This document shows, one piece after another, positions 26,021 through 39,000 of a stretch of DNA of 64,000 nucleotides. Origin of the DNA: Archilochus colubris (taxonomy: Eukaryota; Chordata; Aves; Apodiformes; Trochilidae); NCBI GenBank assembly GCA_023079485.1, contig CM041083.1, forward strand, positions 109,099,554 to 109,163,553. The letters are read 5' to 3'. The position numbers and the translations under genes were made by a program. The notes below the pieces were generated by a model. The model made no database searches. It was not told the origin of the DNA and was given only the letters and a program-made list of their open reading frames with translations. Position 1 is the first letter of the stretch, and each line of letters begins with the position of its first letter.

Positions 26021-26628
26021 ATAGAAGATGATGCTTCTTTATTGCTTCTGGGATTTAGATGGGCACCAGCCAAGATGGGAAAAAAGCCAGCATACACTGC
26101 AGTGTAATTTACAGTTCTGCTATTGGCCAAGCCTTCTTTTATAATCATTGTATAGCATTACTTGCTCGTTCTTAAATTAAGTATGTGCATGTTTGTGTGT
26201 CTGTACAGATGTCTGCACACATGAATGTCTGTTGTGCATTGCAAGTTAAAGGCATCAGTCAATATTAAAGCATTTGTTGAAGTTAGGGAAACACAACTAT
26301 AGCAATATTACAGACTAGTGACTTAGACTAAATTGCTGAATCCTGAGAATAGCCCTGTTTCTAACAAACACACATATATAACCTATCGCTGCCTCTGATC
26401 TCTGTTTCACAGTTGTTGCCAAATGTCACAGTTACCGGGTGGGTTTCTGTTTGCTTCTCTGGATGCCACCAGCTGGTGCCCATGCAGTGCCCTGGTTAAC
26501 TAAGGAGAGAAGTCAGATTGTAGGTGGGACAGTACCTGGTGTCCCAGAAGCCTTCTCCTCCATGCTAGAGACCTGCAGGCAGGTCAACAAAGAACACATC
26601 CTTTTCACATTGTGTGAGTCTTCTTTGA

Positions 26629-26641
26629 AATAAAAAATAAA
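26629..26641 (+). terminator. Candidate proximal CLIC6 poly(A) signals
   Basis: Two overlapping-range AATAAA hexamers (26629-26634 and 26636-26641) lie about 610 nt after the stop codon. Confidence 0.4.
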
Positions 26642-27753
26642 TTCCTGCCTTCTCCTCTTTCAGGGCTGCATAACCCATCAAACTTCTCTCCTGTTGCTCC
26701 CAAAAAGTGCAGCACAGGCTGTCCCATGGACTGTCTGATGATAAATCTTTAACAAAGGAGGAGGGAGAGACTTGGTTGTCACTGTAAACAGAAGAAATGT
26801 GTGATGTAGATGGGTGATCCTACTGATGTAAGATCTGTCTTTGTCATCCTTCCATAACTCTGACTTGGTTTTGGAAAGCATAGAGGAGGAGAGGTTTTAA
26901 GAAAGAAAGAGTCCTTCTGTATTTCCTTTTTCTAGTTGAGCTCCAGCATACTGGCTTTTCCAGGGAAAATCTTCAGACTTCATTGCTGAGAACTTCACAG
27001 CTGATCAGACAGATACTTATGAGGAACAGGGCACATCTACCTCCTGCCTTAGATCGGAGCTGGATTAGATGAATCCCTCCAGCCTTGCACAAGTCTGTGT
27101 TCAAGGCATCCAGTGCTGGTGAGGATCACCCTGTAGCCTGACCTCCAGGAGCACACTATTAGAGGTGTATGGACCATGAAAAGTGATGTCCACAGCTGCT
27201 TTCTGCTGAGCAGGCCCTCAGCAAGCACATAGTAGTAGATGGTGCAATGCTTTAGTCATAGGACCACCTGGAGGTTTCCTTCTGATGGATTTTGCCTGTG
27301 TGTAAAAAATAGATGTGAAAATGGCTAAAAAATAGCCTTTGTAGCACCTAGACCCTCAAAAAGACTATTGCAGACTAGTTGGTAGTCCTTGCCCACATCA
27401 GACATGTGCTTGGTTTCTAACAAAGCGCTATGTAAAGGTAACAATTGGCATCAGATGGATTGTGTCTGCAGTGTCTTCATCTTACAGTCTGCACAGTTCT
27501 GATGCAAATGCACTATCATCACAATTATTTGTAAGCATTGTTCAGTATGCATTCTTAGTTTGCCTTTAGAGAAGACAGACACAGTACCTTTCCCCTCCCA
27601 CCCTCACTTGCGAACTCATTTTGGGGTTGATAGCTGAGCAGTCACTCATCACATAATACTAACTGTTACTTTTTGTTTTCAAATACAAACATATATATAA
27701 AAATATATAAAAAATGAAATCTGTATACTCTTTTCATATGCCTTACAAATTTA

Positions 27754-27759
27754 AATAAA
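27754..27759 (+). terminator. Candidate distal CLIC6 poly(A) signal
   Basis: An AATAAA in an AT-rich stretch, followed about 40 nt later by a T/GT-rich element. Typical spacing for cleavage and polyadenylation. Confidence 0.4.
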
Positions 27760-29264
27760 AAATATACAAATTCATAAGTAATTAGAACAGCGTTCTGTCT
27801 TTATTGCCTTGGTAATTTCCTGGTGCAATGCATTGCAACAGCAGCCTGGGTTTTAAGAAGAAGCAAAATTTAACTCCACTTTGATCTTGGAGGAATCCTG
27901 TATGTCATAGACCTTCAGTGAGATCTTGTGAGCATTGGATGTGCCCATTACAGATTAATTAAAAAAAATGGCCAGCGTCTAATTCTTGACTGCCAAGCCA
28001 TTTAGCACAGACTGTCCCACACCAACTAGTTTGGGGCTGACCACATCTGTGACTGGTACATCTTGGAGGGATCCACCTAGGATGAGCCAAAGCAGCCAGG
28101 GACTGTCCACACTGCCTGGCAACTCTTGCAGCAATCCAAATGCATGACCCTGCCCCTGGGCCTTACTTACTTCTCACCATATACACATAGAGTTATGGCT
28201 GTTGATCATCAGTAAATAACAGAGAACCTGGGCTATTCTCTGTCCCAGAGAGCTCGTAGCAATGTGTGGGTCAAATCGGTGTGGCTCTTTTTTATCTCCT
28301 GGAAACAGGGTGGACTCACTGGTTGTGAAGAACAGTGCCTATCTCCAAATTATACCTGGACCTCAGTGAGAGAAATGGTCTTTGGCACAAGTCAGGGTAT
28401 TTGTAAACATAAACCTTGAGGCATCTGAAGAAGAATGAAAATTTGCATGTGAAAGCACTAGAAGAAACAGAAAAAGTTTGAAAAAAGGAATAGGTTAGTC
28501 CTTGCAGGGCACTGTATAAGTAAATTCATTCAAAGGATCAGACAGCAAGAAGGCAAAGAACAAAGTGAAGCCTTAAGCTAAGGTAAAGAAATGATGACAA
28601 ATAGGCATGGAGCCATAAAACATCCTGATAAGGAAACAGAACAATGGGAAGCAGGAATTTTGCCTCCTGACAAACCCATAGGGGGTATAAGAGGCACATC
28701 CAGAAAGCACCTTGTCACCAGTGACAAACCCAAGAGCCATGCCAGGACTCCAGAGCCGGTGGCACTGCCCTGACACCTCACACACAGACTGCCTGGGCAG
28801 GTGCCTGGGTGCAGGTGACCCATGGGATACTGCAAGTAAGTAAACCACACAGCATTTAGAACAAACATCACCTTTCTTTCCCATAAGGTCCCATACTGGC
28901 TTCCTGCCCCTGGCCTCATGGTAGCAACCCCCCCATGAGCTGGCCCTGCCTGCTTTCCCAACCCAAGCATTGCACCTGTGTCTGCATCCAGCAGCTCAAG
29001 AGCTGTTGTGCCAGGGCTCAGAGCCAGCCCACCACTCTGTGTCCTTGCTGACTGAAAGGGGCAAGAGCCATATCTGCCTGAAACACCATGCTGCTTTGTG
29101 TTATGCCTGTGTTTATGGTCTATAGGCACCATGAAACTTCTTTTTCAGATCATTCATTTCACTTACCTTGCCCTTTTTTTTTTCCCCCTAAGGCTTCACT
29201 AGAATCACTTCCAGTATGGTCAGGTGAAAGAAAAAAAAGGTTCACTCAGCAAAGAGGTGGGGTT

Positions 29265-29585
29265 CATAGAATCATAGAATGTCAGGTTGGACGGGACCTC
29301 AAGGATCATTTGGTACAACCCTTTGAGGTAATACTATAGTTTATATGCTATGTGTCACCACCCTGTGGTGGTGCTGAGACTTCAAACTGTCCCAAGTGGA
29401 GGAATTCACCACTTCCTCTCAGAGACCATTCCAATGTCTGATTATGGTGAAAAATTTTCCTGTTGTGTCTGTTTGGACTCTCCCCAGGAGCAACCTGTGC
29501 CCAAAGCTCCTTGTCTGTGTGACTCCTTGTAAAAAGGGAGTCTCCATCTTCCCTGTAGCTGCCTTTCAAGTATCGGAATCTGACA
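29265..29585 (-). mobile_element. CR1 LINE fragment, older or different subfamily
   Basis: It starts with TTCATAGAATCATAGAATGT and continues with CR1-type 3' sequence, including CACTTCCTCTCAGAGACCAT and the TTTTCCTGTTGTGTCTGTTT block. The subfamily differs from the two CR1 copies at 10.4 and 22.9 kb, and the match is more diverged. The left (5') boundary of the element is uncertain by tens of bases. Confidence 0.75.
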
Positions 29586-31257
29586 ATGCTTGGAAGGTTA
29601 TTTGATTAAATGCTTGTGGCCACTGATAGTTTCAAAACCTAATGTGTGGTTTCCTTACGTGTCTTACACAAGCAAAAGGAGTTCATGGCTCCAGCTCTCC
29701 ATGCTGGATTGTTGGGCACATGTGGTGCTGCCTAAACTAGAATGTTATGGTCTCTGTTTGGGTGTTTAAGACCACACAGGCAGAAAAATGTGGGTAGAAA
29801 CAACAGAAATGCCCCAGCATATCAGAAAACTGAAGGAATTTCATTTTTCCTGTGGTGCGGTGAGTTAAAGTGTCTGCACAATCCCACAGTAAATTAATCC
29901 ATATCTACTAAACATTTTGAGTGTCCGAGACTTAAAAAATAATATTTTAAGAAAATACCTTTGCCCATATTTGAATTATTTGATTTTAAGAGACCATTGA
30001 AATTTATTTTTAAGCACCTTACTGAAGAACAAATTAGATGAGAGAAAGGGAGAGAGAAAAGCAAGTTGTGGTGCTAATGATATCACCAGCTGTCTGAATG
30101 GCCTTGACATGCAGTAAAATGTAATATCTTGACGCAGATTTGTAGTGCTTGCTCCCACTCCAGGGCAGAGATCATGTTCCATTATTTAAAGGCATGTTTC
30201 TGGAGATAAAAGTACAGATTTCCAGCTGTTTTTCAGCACAAGTAGTCCTATGTGTGGTGTTGCTTGCACAAAAGATGCTTTTATTATATTTTTAAAAACA
30301 ATTTTTGCATATCCCTTTTAAACACCTATTATACTCAATGCAAATATGGTCAGTTACCTTATTAATTATCCTTCAACTACTTGTGTAGAAAACATCTAGT
30401 TTTGAAAATTTCTTTCTCAGCTTCAGCATCTTAATCTTCAGCATGACCCATCAACTTGAAGGTTAAACACTACTTGCACTTGATGCAGTATTTCCAGAAG
30501 CAAGCTGAAATAAAATCAAACGTAGGGTAGCTAAACTGTAAAAAAATTTCCCTAAGGAATTTTTTAAAAAAATAGCTTCAAATCAATGAAAAAAAAAAAC
30601 AAACCACCTTATGAAAGCAAGTTAGTATCCTTCATCTATATCAACATGTTGTTTTTCTAAGTATAAGCAAGTTATCTGCACTTCACAAACTCCCTATGAC
30701 TGATTGAAGTTTAGTTTAAAAGCCAGAGATTTTTTCCTAGGTTAGTAGAAAGGTTATTTCTAAGCTGTAAAGAACCAGTTATCAAATGCTGAAGTGGCGT
30801 GACCCTGGAAGTCCAAATCCACAGAAACTATCCACAGCATGGTAGAGACTTGACCAAGTTAGCAAACCTCCCTCTCAACCAGCAACCCCAAGTGGCTCTG
30901 TGGACATTTGCAGTGACTTTGCTGACCATACACAGGAGCTCCTGTCCTACAAACTGCATTTCCTGAGCGATCCTGAACACTTTGGCTGGGCTGGAAGAGC
31001 TGAGGTTTGCCACATGGCTTCATGCTACACTGTCCTGCCAGCAGCCTTTCCTGGCACTGCATCCCTGAACTCAGCTGTCTCATGTGACAAAGACCCAAAT
31101 GCAGCCCTGCACAGGAGCAATGGTGTAGAGAAAGGTGGCTGCTAATGCATGGCTTAGACCAGCACTCAGTTTTTCCTTCAGTAGCAAGGAGGGAAGGAGC
31201 AAAGTTTTTCCCAGCCTAAACTGGGCTCCTCCTGATTAAGGTGTTTTTATTGATGAG

Positions 31258-31292
31258 CAGAATCACAGAGTCATAGAATCATAGAATGCAAA
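31258..31292 (-). mobile_element. CR1 tail remnant
   Basis: Only the reversed octamer-like tail (CATAGAATCATAGAATG) is recognisable, with unrelated sequence on either side. Probably a very short CR1 insertion. Confidence 0.5.
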
Positions 31293-32808
31293 TAGAAAAA
31301 CCTCTTCTGGAAATGAACTCAGAGAAACAAGAGTCTTATTTAAAAATTTGAAAATTGTTCAGCTTTTTAATAAATCAAACCAACGAGCTGTATTGAAAAT
31401 AAATGTCCCTTTTCAAAAACTGAGGGCATTTTTTTTTCTTGCATTTTGTACTTCTAGCATTCCCTTTCCTTTTATTTTTTCAGTGAGGAAAGGGGCAAGA
31501 TAAAAGCTAAAAGTTCTAGAGAAGGGAATAAAAGAAAAAAGACCACAAAATACCAAACTTCAATTTTCAACTCAAGGTTAAAAAGTAAAACAAGACCTAA
31601 ACCAAACTTGTCTTTTCCTTTGTTGAAAAATATTTGAAAAGTTGCTTTCACCCAACTTCTTGTTCTTCATTTTGAAAACATTAGGATCAACACCAAGATA
31701 CTAAAATTTTTTCTCCTCTCAAGTGATTTGCAGTTAATAAAAGGGGTTTTTAGAAGAGAAAACTCTCATGTTCCTTTACCTGTAGAATAATCACAGAAGA
31801 TCTTCCAGCTCACTCCATTGTACAACACTGAAATAGTGGTAAATTGTTTCAGGTAAGCAAATCATACTCACATGAGAGGCTACAAGGATTTGGACCATAC
31901 ACAGGTTGCAAGAAGGATGCTACATGTCAAATCCTCCTGACATGATGTAGAGGCTCACAAGTAACTGTACTGTAGCTGATAATGTTACAGGTCCCTCTGT
32001 GCCTAAGGGTGCCCAAGCTAACTGGCTGTAAGGTGATAAGGATGTGTCCATACAGTAAAAATATGGAAAAATACATCCACCTTGTGATGTGGACAGGATC
32101 CTACCATTCCATCAGTACAAGTCTTCCTGAAAGTTGCTCCTCTGCTATCAGCAAACCCTCGTCTGATAGAGGTCATTATCACTGTGGATGTAATTTGAGC
32201 TAAACTGAAGGCCCCTGCTCTCCTTCTCCTTCCCTCTCCCAACTCACTGCAGATAAAACTTGTGCCTTGGGAAATGTGGTAAAAAAAGGCACACCCTCGC
32301 AACTGCATCAATGAACTAATGCTAAACCACAGAGCTGCTGCAGAGGTGAGAGCAGCTGTAGTAGCTATCATGTTCCTGTATCCTCACAGAGACAGTCACC
32401 TTGGCTCTGCAGGCTCGTGTGACAGCACTCTAACCTGGTTCAGCTGTCCAAAAGTCCTAAGTTTCTCTCTGTTTTTTCAGGAAGATGAAGCTTTTTCCAG
32501 GTCAGAGTACCCTGCTTCACAGTGGGGAGGGAGGATCCACAACAGGCTGCTTGTATCATGTAGGTACACCCCTAATACCACAGCAAAGTGGTTCTCACTT
32601 GAGTTGAGCTGTTTTCTAGATAAATGTGGGAAGGCACTGGAATGCTTTAGTCTCCAACCTCGTTTTCCTTATTCAAAGAGTGAGGTTTTTTACCTATGTT
32701 GCACAGAGGAGCTGCTGCTCACCCAGGCCTCATGCCAGGTGGGGTTGAGTGAACAGCTTGAGCTAGAAGCCCTCCCAGGGCCCATAGAAATAGAAACCCA
32801 AGGGAACA

Positions 32809-32813
32809 CAAGC
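32809..32813. repeat. Target site duplication, left copy (CAAGC)
   Basis: An exact 5-mer match to 33083-33087, abutting the TG end of the LTR. Confidence 0.75.
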
Positions 32814-33082
32814 TGTGTAGCAAGACGAACCTCTCTTAGGGAACGGCGCTTCAAGGTCCAACCAGGTGTTCCAGCAGAGACTCACGAGCAATGCTCTAAG
32901 CCTATGGCTCTTAGAGTTGACTAGCCCAGATCAGTGCTATTGCTCTGAGAGCAACCAACCTCTCTACTGACTTGCTTGGGACTGAGCTGAGCCTGTGCTT
33001 CAGGCCTCACCTTTTATTGGCCCCCTGGTCCTCCTCATGCGCAGTGGGGGCCCACCCTAATTAGGGACAGGTGGGCTTGACA
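32814..33082. mobile_element. Solo LTR of an endogenous retrovirus (269 bp)
   Basis: The element starts TGTGTAGC and ends CTTGACA (TG...CA ends) and is flanked by the identical 5-mer CAAGC at 32809-32813 and 33083-33087. No second LTR, primer binding site or internal coding region is present, so it is a recombined solo LTR. A 5-bp target duplication is usual for class III (ERVL-like) elements. The minus strand carries a CCAAT overlapping a TATA-like AATAAAAG at 33011-33018, which suggests minus orientation, but I could not settle orientation from a poly(A) site. The family is not identified. Confidence 0.8.
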
Positions 33083-33087
33083 CAAGC
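33083..33087. repeat. Target site duplication, right copy (CAAGC)
   Basis: An exact 5-mer match to 32809-32813, abutting the CA end of the LTR. Confidence 0.75.
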
Positions 33088-36000
33088 TCATGCCCCCTCC
33101 CTGGCAATTAGTGGCACCTGGTTGCCTCGTTACACTACAAAGCTGAGTTGGCCCTATGGTGTGATAAGCAAGTGGCATACATTGTGCTTGAATCCCACTA
33201 TAAGAGGGGTGTAATCAGGAGATGCCACCTGAGGGCAACTTCAGGCAGGACTGAGGGGTACTCGGTGTGCAGAAAGAGGCACCAAGATATAAAACCCTCC
33301 AAAACATCACTCTGCCTGCTTAAATTTGTACTATTGGTCTTCACTTGCTACTTGGCTTTTTAAATCTTCCAGTACATCAAATGTGTGTCATACAATGCTG
33401 AAGTGATGTTGAAGTGAAGTACATCTACCACTATTAATCTTCTCGGCTGCAAAAAACTTCAATGAGACCTTTGGAAAAATGAACTGACTTAAAAAATGTG
33501 ACAGACCAAAGAGGTAATTGTTCCCTCTTCTGTGAAGGCTAATAATTGATTACAAATCATAAAAAAAGAAAACAGGGACTTGGGATTCTCACTCCCAGTC
33601 AGGGCTAGGAACTACTAGTTAGGTACTCAGATACTGATTTTCCCATCTACAGGGAACACAAATCCAAAGCACAGGAACTAGGAGGGACAAGAAGATTAGA
33701 GAAAGGGAAACGGAGAAAATGAAAGGACAAAAAATTTTAAATTTTAAATTTTTTGAAAAAATTTTTAAACATCTCCATCCCTGAGACAAGTGAAGTGAGA
33801 TGTTCTTTCTGAGTAACAGGCAGATTTTTAGTGTATGCACCTGGTATAAACAATATTTATATACACACACAGAGACTACCTGTAAGGTTTTGTGCTCCTT
33901 TGCTCAGTCAGAATACCAACTCCATTTTTTCTTGCTGAAGAATATGCCTATAAAGTGTTCAGGAACAATAATTATTTTTTTTCAGAAATTATATGACCAA
34001 AACAGGAGTGGGAGAATTTGCAAATGGAACACTCTTCTTCTCCCTTGAATTTAAGAACTTGCCATTAAATTATATTATAAAATCTAATTGGAGATCAGTC
34101 AAAATAATTCATCTGGATTAAAAACAACATCTCATTTGTAAAGTTGACATTTTAAAAGGTTTGAGAGCCAGTTAAAAATGAGATGTCTTTTAAAAAATAA
34201 TCCCCAGAGGATTCCATGCCAAGAAATGTTGAAGCATTTTCTAGCCCATTTCCTATTTCACCCCTGCTGCACTATCTGACTGCTTCAGAAGCATATGCAT
34301 ACCCATACACCCTCATCATGAAAGGGAAGCTGTTATTTTCATGTCATATCCACAGAACTGAAGGAGGAACAAAGAAAATATTTCTGGTCCAGAGACTTAT
34401 GGTGAACTGTAGTGAGTTGAGGTCTCTCACACTCCAACTCCAACCACCTGAGAGCATTCCGGAGAAAGTCTTTGTTAAAAGCCCACAGGATGCTGTGCAT
34501 CTGCTCTTTTTGGCAATATAGGGTCAGGTCTGATTGAACTTGAGAATGGCCATAGTATCTGGCCAAACTCTCTCGAAGAGAGTTTGATGGCTTTCACAGC
34601 CCAGATAGATTCCTCTTTGTTGTTGGCCTCGTCAGTGCTTGGTGTCACTGGGATGAACTCAGTTTGGATGGCACTAGAGACTGGTGTCTCACCTGTACAT
34701 ATATTTTAGAGGAAAGTGTTTTGGCAAGAAAGCTGTGGCTTACAACAAACATCTTTTTAGTAAGGCACTTCTAGTACCTTCTGTTATTCTAATAGGAGAC
34801 TGTCAGTGAGGCAGCCTCTAGAAACTGAGAACACCAGCAATTCAGCAAACACAAAACACAGGATTGCTTATTTTGTTGAATACAAACGAGGTCTACATGG
34901 TATTAGACAACAACTAGAGTAACAACTAAGAGGAAACAGACCTGCCTGTTCTCACCCTTTTGACTTTATTTCCATATGTCTTGGTGTAAGCTGCAATGCA
35001 AAAGGAAAACACATTTAGAAGCAGATAATGATTCTGCTTCCTGCACACTTCAGCATGATTCTTGATTCAATGAGATGCATCCATAAGGAAAATCAGCAGA
35101 GCTGGCTTTCCATAAATGTAGCATTACCAAGTGTCCCTCAAAGGTTACTTCACCTCCAGAATAATTTCTATCCCTTACTAGAGTATGAAGAAAAGAGTTG
35201 TTGAGACTTTCTGAAGTGGATAGTAGGCTGCTTTGACTTCTTGAGAGTACAATTAACATTTTACTACCTCTGTGACACTTAGGACTGGCAGATATCTTGG
35301 TAACTGGACGTTTTTTTGAGATTCACAACACAATTGTGGCTCAGGTAGAAGACAGCTTTGACCCTGAAAACTCTTTCTTTGTTTCAACCGTGAAATTAGT
35401 ATAAGGAGAACATTTTAGCCAAGTCCTAAAGGAATCCTTGAAGAGTTGGAAATTCTGGTTTAAGAAACTTTCAGAACATTGCCTTTCTCAGGCTGGGAAC
35501 AGGAAGCAAATAATATAATAGTATGTAACCAACATTTCAAGTTCACTAGACAGCAGAGTGTACTATTTACTTACCAGTACATCACACAGGTGTGAGCAAT
35601 CTGTGCAGTGAGTACACAATGGTCTGACTTCACAAACAATATTCCTTAAAATGCAACTTTAAAAACCATGTAGATACACCTGACAGAAAACTTCCCACTG
35701 TATACTCTAAAGCAAATGCTAAACTGGAGGGTAATTAAAAGTAGAAAGTAGATCCTGGTGAAGGGTTAACTGTATTATTCTGTGCTGAATCAATTGCTTT
35801 GCTACTATAAAACTTCACCCATTTTTTCCTCCTTCACAAAAGTTGCCTGTCAAGATACACGTGGATGTCTTGAGTCTCCAGGAAAGTAGTTCTGTGCTCT
35901 GATGAGATCTCTGAAATTGTCCTGGTACAGAAATACCTAGGGTCACGCATGCATAAACCCAGACTGATTGAGACTGAGCTACTCACTCACAATAAATATC

Positions 36001-39000
36001 TGTGTCAGAAAACCATCTTGGGCAGTGTGGCAGCTCTGCTGTAATCACCACAGTCTAATTTGGTTGGTTGCAGGGCAGACAGGCTTTTTAGATGCCTACA
36101 GACAAGGCATAAAATTCAGACAAAATTTTCTTGTGCTGAGACATCCATCAAATTTGACCAAAGAAAGCTACAGAACTCTCTATTTTTGCTTCGGGTTTAG
36201 CTGGGTGGTTTTATTGCCCAGAATTTGAATTGTTTAGGGACTATTAATGTTTCTTGCTAGTGCCCACAGCAAGATGTTCCTGCCATGACATGGAACAGCA
36301 CCCAGTGCCTACGGGCCTCTGCTCTTCACTTAAACATCTCCAGTTAATAACAAGTTTAACATCAACAGTGTTAAACACAGTTAAACAACATAAATCCTGA
36401 GCTTTGTTTTAATTTGCACACTTTCAGCTCTCATTAAGTTAAAATGGATTCCCTGTTACCTTACAGAAAAGTTTGATGAGAGGACTATGGACAAATACTG
36501 AACCTACATTAAGTTTATGACTGAAGAGAGATCCTTGTTTAACCAGGCAGAAGGTGGATCTGACACACTAGAATGTAGGGAGGACACTCTCATTTATAGC
36601 ATGATCCTATGGTGTAAATGAATCGGGTTATACAGCATTCACCTTCCAAGATAGAATGTGATTTACAAGTGTTAGTAAAAGAAACTACTTAGCCTTCAGT
36701 TTTAAAAGTAAAAGATCAATGGTCCAAACAGAAGTCGATGGAAAACCCATGGTTTGTAGGTTTATTTCTTGTTTAAATCCCTCTACCTCCCCGAGTGCTG
36801 CTTCCAGTTATACTGAAACATGACCTCTGCCCTGCAGATATGATCATTATCTCTTTAATATCTGACTCATGCTGTTGTCAATAGTGCTGAAAGACATGAC
36901 AAGTTGTACTACAAGTAGAAGATACAGAACCAAGATTAATAAATGAGGTGCCTTTAAAATATTCTGAAAACAGTTGCAATGGCATATTGCTTGGAGTGAA
37001 GTTTTTCTCAGTTTGGTCTCTCCAGTTCTGGATTTTGTCATTTAGAAATGTCCCAAACACCCTGAAAACCTGCATGCCTATAAGAATTTTTAGTGAAGAC
37101 AATTTTCTTGTTTCACCTCCCCTTCCCAAGAAACACAGGCAACACATACAGGGATCTCTTCCTTAGAAAAACACACTTAAAGACAACAGTCAAAGAAGTA
37201 AGTAAGAAACTAACCCTGTTGAAAAAGTTGCCTGGCACTTTTTATTACCCTGCTCTTACTTACATACATTATAGAAAAAGGCATATACAGAATCATCTAT
37301 ATATAACACCTTGTCTCTGCAAGACCAGTAGTGGATTTGCAAATTTCCATCTCTATTACTTTTTGGCAGTTGTTTTTGACTCCACTGATTTTAGTGTCTC
37401 CTATGTGAATGGAACTTCTTTGTGCTTCATCAAAGAATGCCAAAAAATTCAGGATCCTTTCTTGTTGGTCTGCTAGAGGGATCTCCAATGACACTGACCT
37501 CTAAGTTTCTGTGAAAAAGTAAAGAAGTGTTAAGATCTTCACTGTCACATGTAAAACTCTGTTTTCTCCTGTGTGTCAGAGGCATTTTGTGCTGGAGGAA
37601 AGGCTACAAGGGCCGTTTTCAGTAGCAGAATGGTAGCTGAACTTCACAGTACACTGTGGGTTATATTTTCCCAAAGTTCAAGCAACATAAAATGGGAAGA
37701 AAGGGTCCCAAAAATCACACTGGGAGAGATGAGCAGTTTGGAGAGTCCACTGCTGTTTGCCTGAGCAAAAGATTACCATTCAGTTCTGGCACAGGGTTGC
37801 ACTGTCCACCACAATGTGGTGTGTAGATGATTCCATATGCAGACTTTTTGGGTTCTCACAATAACTAATGGGACCTCTGTGCTTCCCAATCCACAGCTTG
37901 CCTGCAGGGAAAGTGTTGTTGAGGCTCAGGGAAAGAAGGTTGGAATACAAGTAAATTCCCCAAACACAGTGAGAGGGCTGACAGCAGTGCTGGGCACAAT
38001 GAGCAGCTCTCTTCTCTCATACTTTCACAAGTTATTTTGGATTTTTTTCCAGCATGTGTAAATTGTGTTGCAAGTGCACTGCTGGGGGACAGGAATACTC
38101 TTTTTACTGTGAGAGAAAATGCTAAGCTCTCCTGAAAGGATGCACTTGACCTAATGCTCCCTGAGGATGGCATCTGGTAGCTTCATTCTGAAAAATTCCT
38201 TCAGCATCACACTTCCTCACCCAAAATTCATTCATACTGAGTGAAAAGTACCCTCTCTGGCCCACTATTACTCTAAATGGTTCCCATGGCTATTCTGTCA
38301 GGCTTTGGTTGGTCATTTGTGATGGGTCTCATTCAATGCTGAACTGAGCTATCACTTCAGGGTGACATTTCCTAATGCTTGTTGGCAGCTTTTTGAAACA
38401 AAAGCTTGGGCAAGTAGTCAGAGCTGAGTATGGACAATTTTTTGCTGTGCTTTTGGCTAAGGACACCACAAGAAAGACTAGTGAGTTGTTTTCACAGTGT
38501 CTCACATAGCCTGGATATAAAAAAGAAGCGGAAGCGGCTGCTCGAGGCCTTGGGCAGGGAAGTGCAGGATAAACTTCATTTACTTGCATAACCATTCTTT
38601 CAGGACTTGACTAGCAGAAAGGGCTGAGCTCAAATCCAAGGGATCACTTCTAAACCCAAATGCACACCCAGAAGCTTGGGAAAATGAAAACTAAACTTTC
38701 TGGTGCTCAGCAAGCTGATTTTCTTCACTTGCAAACATGACTCAGTTGATTTAATGGAAAAAAAGAAAAGTAGATAAACAGCACAGAGGACAATATTTAA
38801 GTCCTGGTGTATTACTGTTTGACAGTCATCTATTTTGGGGAAGCTGATTAACTCAGCTCTCATTTCCAGCAACAAACCTCCTGCAGCAACATCCCACTTC
38901 CAGCTTGGGTTGGTCAAATCTCACTGAGCAGCAAGGGGTGATTCAGGCTGTGGGCTCCCTTATCTGTCCTTAATCTCCAAGGTAGTGTTGGAGACAAGTT

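Larger units (their letters stand above)
26021..27780 (+). other. CLIC6: CLIC6 3' untranslated region (extent inferred)
   Basis: Non-coding sequence directly after the CLIC6 stop. AATAAA hexamers at 26629-26634 and 26636-26641 would give a UTR of about 0.65 kb. An AATAAA at 27754-27759, followed by a GT/T-rich stretch (GTTCTGTCTTTATTG), would give about 1.75 kb. Which one is used cannot be told without transcript data. Confidence 0.5.

Noticed and set aside
27050..27100. Possible old CR1 end (CTGGATTAGATGAATCCCTC)
   Set aside because: Only a weak partial resemblance to the CR1 terminal block, with no tail; not enough to call.
28578..29132. 184-codon minus-strand open frame and an overlapping 103-codon frame
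   Set aside because: The long frame does not begin with ATG, overlaps another frame, shows no recognisable domain and lies in a locally GC-richer patch.
34564..34586. 10-bp stem with 3-base loop
   Set aside because: Short hairpins of this size are common by chance; no U-run or transcript context.
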